DNA of 7,537 bases from Acidobacteriota bacterium (GTDB taxonomy: Bacteria > Acidobacteriota > Terriglobia > Acidiferrales > UBA7541): assembly GCA_003131985.1 (NCBI GenBank), contig PKWH01000287.1, positions 2,882 to 10,418 on the forward strand. The letters run 5' to 3'. The notes beneath the pieces are model-generated. The model was given only the letters and a program-made list of their open reading frames with translations. It had not been told where the DNA came from and made no database searches. Position 1 is the stretch's first letter. Every line of letters starts with the position of its first letter. The position numbers were made by a program, and so were the translations under genes. Of this stretch, positions 4,455 through 7,537 are shown one piece after another.

Positions 4455-7453
4455 ACTTGCCAAACCAGGAATCGGCGGAACTGTTTCTCCAGGAGGCTTC
4501 CGAGAACCTCCAGTTTCTGCGCGAGTACTCGGGCATGTTGCAGGAGCCGCAGACTAAGCCTGAAGATCTCGAGAAACTTTACATCGCATCTCACACGCTG
4601 GCCGGAACATCCGCGAGTTACGGATTTCCCCAGTTTTCAGAAGTGGCCGCCAAGATGGCCCACATTTTCCATTACGCCATGAACGCGACACTCACGCCGG
4701 ATATGCAGGGACCTCTCACGGAGTTTATTTCCGATGCAATTTCGGTGCTTGAATTCGATCTATTGCAAATCAGTTCGAGCGGCGCAGAAACAATGGAGGA
4801 CCTCGCCGCATTTAAGCAACGCTATTCGTTCGCATTTCCTGCCGAGCCGTCCCAGTCCAAGCAATGCGCGGATGATGAATACGGCGGAGCAGCGGCCGGC
4901 GAAGGGCAGCCTATACCCGAAATCTTCCCAACGGTTTCTTATGCCGACAAGTTGCCGGCCGATGGCGAAGTGCCTGACGAAGTTCTCGACTTTTTTATCC
5001 CTGAAGCTGAAGAGCACTTGCAGGCGGTGACGGAATGTCTGCTCGCACTCGAAGCGAATCCGAAGGCAGACGATATTCACCGCTTGTTCCGCTCGATGCA
5101 CACGGTGAAAGGTTCGGCGGCTCAAGTGGGACTCCACCGGCTTTCCGCCGTAGCGCATCGCGTCGAAGACTTAATTGGCGAGTTGCGAGATGGCGCTTTG
5201 CAACCGAACGCCAACTTCATCGATATTTGCCTGGAATCCGTCGACGTGCTGAAAAAGTTTCTGCACCGGCAATGGTCGAGCGACACAGAGATGCGCGCTG
5301 CCGTTGATACGCTGCTCGCTAGAATTGAGGACCTAGCACCTGAGGTCGCCTCCGAAACGAAATCCGAGAGCAATCACGAGGTTGGAACTCCGGCAGAATC
5401 GCAACAGGCTGCGGCAGCGCAAGACCAGGCGGCTGCTTCGAGTTCTGCAGCGAGACAGGTTTTGCCACAGGCCAAGTCCGTGCGCATCTCGCTCGAGCGC
5501 CTCGACCGCATGATGAACGCGGTGGGCGAACTGGTAATAAACCGAACGCGTATGTTGGGCCGCTTGTCCGAACTCGCGAAACTGGTCGAGATACTTAGTT
5601 TTTCGAAACGGCGCCTTTCCGGAAAGGTCGGCGACTTTCAGGAAAAGCACGAATTCAATCGCGTCGGTGCCGCTCGAACCTTCGGCAGCCATCCGCCGCA
5701 AATGGACACTTTCCGCGGAACTTTGGGAAACATGCCGGCGATCATGTCCAACGATCTGCTGGAGTTCAGCGATCTAGAAATGGATCGCTACGACGATTTC
5801 AATATTTTGTCCCGTTCCTTGACGGAGATATCGGCTGACGTGACCGAAGTGCTCACGCAGTTGGAAGGATTCATGGGAAGAGTGGATTCGGACATCGACG
5901 AGTTCACGAAACTAGCGCACCACTTGCAGGACGAGATCACGGCGGCGCGCATGGTGCCCATTGGCAACCTCTATACGCGGCTTTCGCGAACGGTAAGAGA
6001 CGCGTCCAAGGCGGCGGGAAAACCGGTGGAGCTTTCGCTGGAAGGCGCCGAGACGGAACTCGACAACAATATTATCCAGCACATTTCCGATCCGCTGATT
6101 CATCTCGTACGCAACGCCGTTGCACACGGCCTCGAAGACCCCTCGGCGCGCCGGCAAGGTGGGAAGTCTGAAAAGGGCCGAGTGGAAGTGCGCGCCTACC
6201 ATCGCGGCAATCATATTTTCATTGAAGTCGAAGACGATGGCCGCGGAATTGATTACGACGGCGTCCGTAGCCGAGTGATCGAGTCCGGCGCGATGTCACC
6301 AGTGGCCGCAGCGGAGCTGAACGAACGAGAGCTGCGTGAGTTCCTCTTCCGCCCCGGATTCACAACCGCTTCTTCGATGACGGAGCTTGCCGGCCGAGGA
6401 GTGGGTCTCGACGTCGTGCGCGCAAACGTCCACGCGCTCAACGGCGAAATCGAGGTTCGCTCGGAGCCGGGGCGCGGCGCCTGCTTCACCGTCAAGGTGC
6501 CGCTAACTCTGATTATTTCGCAAGCCTTGTTCGTGCGTTGCGGCAACGCCGTGTTTGCATTGCCGCTGGCGGTGATCGAGGAAATTCGCCGCCTAAAACC
6601 TGCGGAAATTGAAGACGTGGGTGGAAAACTTTTCGCGCGTGTGCGCGATGTTGTGACCGAAGTCGTCCGTTTGGATCTACAGCTTGCACTTCCGGCGCTC
6701 GAACCGGTGAACGGCTATTTTCACATGGTCATCGTGAAGGTAGCTGGAAAACAGGTGGGTGTGATCGTCGAGGAAGTTCTGGGCAAGGATGAAATCGTTA
6801 TCAAGAATCTGGGCAATTATCTGCGGCGGGTAAAACTTTTCCCGGGCACGACAATTGCCCCGGATGGAAGTTTGATACTTCTCATCGACTTGAATCGTTT
6901 GGTTTCGAACGATAGCGTGGAGCGCCACGCGCTGCCATCGTCGTCACCTGCTGCGCGCGTATTTGCGCCGGGCGCAGAGGCCGTGGCCGCGGGGAACATC
7001 CCGGCAGCGGCGGTCGACCCGGTAGAAAACGATCGCGTTGTGGTGGTTGCAGATGATTCGATCAGCGTCAGAAAGTTTGTCGGACGCATGCTCGAAAAAG
7101 CGGGCTACCGCGTGAAGCTTGCTTCCGACGGCCTGGAAGCCTCCGAAATCATCGCGGAAGTGGGCTGCCATCTGGTCATCACGGACCTCGAAATGCCGCG
7201 AATGAACGGTTACGAATTGCTGGCGCGTCTGCGGCAGGACCCCATGACGCGCAAGATTCCCGTGCTCGTAGTTACTTCTCGAGCGGGTGCGAAGCATCGC
7301 GATCGCGCCATGAAAGAAGGCGCTTCCGGATTCCTGACCAAGCCGGTGCAGGAAGATCAGTTGATTTCAACCGTCGAGGGTCTGATTGACCCGGTGAAAC
7401 CGAAGGGCCGTCCAGCGTTGAGAGTGCCGGTGATGCAGGATGGAAATGATTAA
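4451..7453 (+). CDS. cheA: hybrid CheA histidine kinase with two Hpt domains and C-terminal receiver (ChpA/PilL type)
   Basis: A 1000-residue cytoplasmic kinase. Order seen: Hpt1 (about 8-125, H48 in SHTLAGTSASYGF); Hpt2 (about 178-290, H217 in MHTVKGSA); an Ala/Gln/Ser-rich linker (about 300-340); a dimerisation region with a long insert (about 345-495) containing DLEMDRYDDFNILSRSL, a signature of ChpA/PilL-like kinases; the ATPase domain (about 497-685) with DPLIHLVRNAVAHG (N box, N555), EDDGRGID (595-601), FRPGFTTA and GRGVGLDVV; a CheW-like domain (about 685-820); and a receiver (about 861-980) with D868-D869, acceptor D912, T942 and K964. All residues for autophosphorylation and phosphorelay appear intact, although Hpt1 has Ala51 where Lys is canonical and the N box reads NAVAHG instead of NAVDHG. 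CheW couples it to the receptor; it should phosphorylate the CheY/PilH protein, CheB and its own receiver. The GTG start overlaps the cheR stop. Pseudomonas ChpA has more Hpt-type domains, so this is a compact version. Confidence 0.96.
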   Translation: MNLPNQESAELFLQEASENLQFLREYSGMLQEPQTKPEDLEKLYIASHTLAGTSASYGFPQFSEVAAKMAHIFHYAMNATLTPDMQGPLTEFISDAISVLEFDLLQISSSGAETMEDLAAFKQRYSFAFPAEPSQSKQCADDEYGGAAAGEGQPIPEIFPTVSYADKLPADGEVPDEVLDFFIPEAEEHLQAVTECLLALEANPKADDIHRLFRSMHTVKGSAAQVGLHRLSAVAHRVEDLIGELRDGALQPNANFIDICLESVDVLKKFLHRQWSSDTEMRAAVDTLLARIEDLAPEVASETKSESNHEVGTPAESQQAAAAQDQAAASSSAARQVLPQAKSVRISLERLDRMMNAVGELVINRTRMLGRLSELAKLVEILSFSKRRLSGKVGDFQEKHEFNRVGAARTFGSHPPQMDTFRGTLGNMPAIMSNDLLEFSDLEMDRYDDFNILSRSLTEISADVTEVLTQLEGFMGRVDSDIDEFTKLAHHLQDEITAARMVPIGNLYTRLSRTVRDASKAAGKPVELSLEGAETELDNNIIQHISDPLIHLVRNAVAHGLEDPSARRQGGKSEKGRVEVRAYHRGNHIFIEVEDDGRGIDYDGVRSRVIESGAMSPVAAAELNERELREFLFRPGFTTASSMTELAGRGVGLDVVRANVHALNGEIEVRSEPGRGACFTVKVPLTLIISQALFVRCGNAVFALPLAVIEEIRRLKPAEIEDVGGKLFARVRDVVTEVVRLDLQLALPALEPVNGYFHMVIVKVAGKQVGVIVEEVLGKDEIVIKNLGNYLRRVKLFPGTTIAPDGSLILLIDLNRLVSNDSVERHALPSSSPAARVFAPGAEAVAAGNIPAAAVDPVENDRVVVVADDSISVRKFVGRMLEKAGYRVKLASDGLEASEIIAEVGCHLVITDLEMPRMNGYELLARLRQDPMTRKIPVLVVTSRAGAKHRDRAMKEGASGFLTKPVQEDQLISTVEGLIDPVKPKGRPALRVPVMQDGND

Positions 7454-7537
7454 GAGCCCCGAAAAGAAGATTCGAGTGCTGGTGGTGGATGACTCCGCCT
7501 TCATGTGCAAGGTGCTTCAGGAGATCATCAACTCCGA
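7446..7537 (+). CDS. cheB: CheB receptor methylesterase, N-terminal receiver fragment (cut by window edge)
   Basis: Only the first 30 codons and two further bases are present. They read as the start of a receiver domain: KKIRVLVVDDSAFMCKVLQE, with the acidic pair D15-D16. DDSAFM right after the first strand is typical of CheB, whose receiver controls a C-terminal methylesterase/deamidase acting on receptors. That catalytic domain lies beyond the right edge, so the call rests on this motif and on position directly after cheA, as in chpA-chpB. ATG 7446 is preferred because AGGA at 7437-7440 lies five bases upstream; ATG 7440 is in the same frame but has no ribosome-binding sequence. It overlaps cheA by 8 nt, implying translational coupling. 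Cys21 replaces the Arg usual in FMRKVL. Another receiver-containing protein remains possible. Confidence 0.78.
   Translation, partial: MIKSPEKKIRVLVVDDSAFMCKVLQEIINS

Noticed and set aside
1..7537. Mobile element, CRISPR array or horizontally acquired island
   Set aside because: There are no transposase or integrase motifs, no regularly spaced direct repeats and no visible shift in base composition; the window is a continuous signalling operon.

Overview
The window holds one co-directional (+ strand) chemosensory gene cluster of moderately GC-rich bacterial DNA. The order is: small unknown protein, degenerate receiver/kinase-like protein, CheY/PilH-type response regulator, CheW adaptor, methyl-accepting receptor, CheR methyltransferase, hybrid CheA kinase, and the first 30 codons of CheB. 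This order (PilH, PilI, PilJ, PilK, ChpA, ChpB in Pseudomonas terms) and several motifs in CheA and CheY point to the type IV pilus (Tfp/Pil-Chp) class of chemosensory system rather than a flagellar one. An Acidobacteriota host is my best guess from the overall style of the proteins. That is inference, not proof: there is no rRNA or other phylogenetic marker here.

Layout. Positions 1-216 hold a short helical protein of unknown role, possibly cut by the left edge. Positions 228-926 encode a receiver-like domain joined to a histidine-kinase dimerisation-like helix pair, with both expected phospho-acceptor residues replaced. A 132-nt gap leads to cheY (1059-1421), which touches cheW (1421-1951) through a TGATG junction. 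A 127-nt gap with three dyad-symmetric elements precedes the receptor (2079-3521). A strong hairpin sits over the receptor stop codon. Then come cheR (3573-4454), cheA starting at GTG within a GTGA overlap (4451-7453), and cheB overlapping the end of cheA by 8 nt and running off the right edge.

How it would work together. The membrane-anchored receptor has almost no extracytoplasmic domain, so it probably senses membrane or cytoplasmic state, or a partner protein. It would control CheA through CheW. CheA has two Hpt domains that can carry phosphate, and the phosphate can pass to its own C-terminal receiver, to the CheY/PilH protein and to CheB. CheR and CheB set receptor methylation. The degenerate protein at 228-926 cannot do conventional phosphotransfer and is a candidate scaffold or competitor within this pathway. 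No mobile element, CRISPR array, tRNA or rRNA was seen, and no convincing intrinsic terminator.
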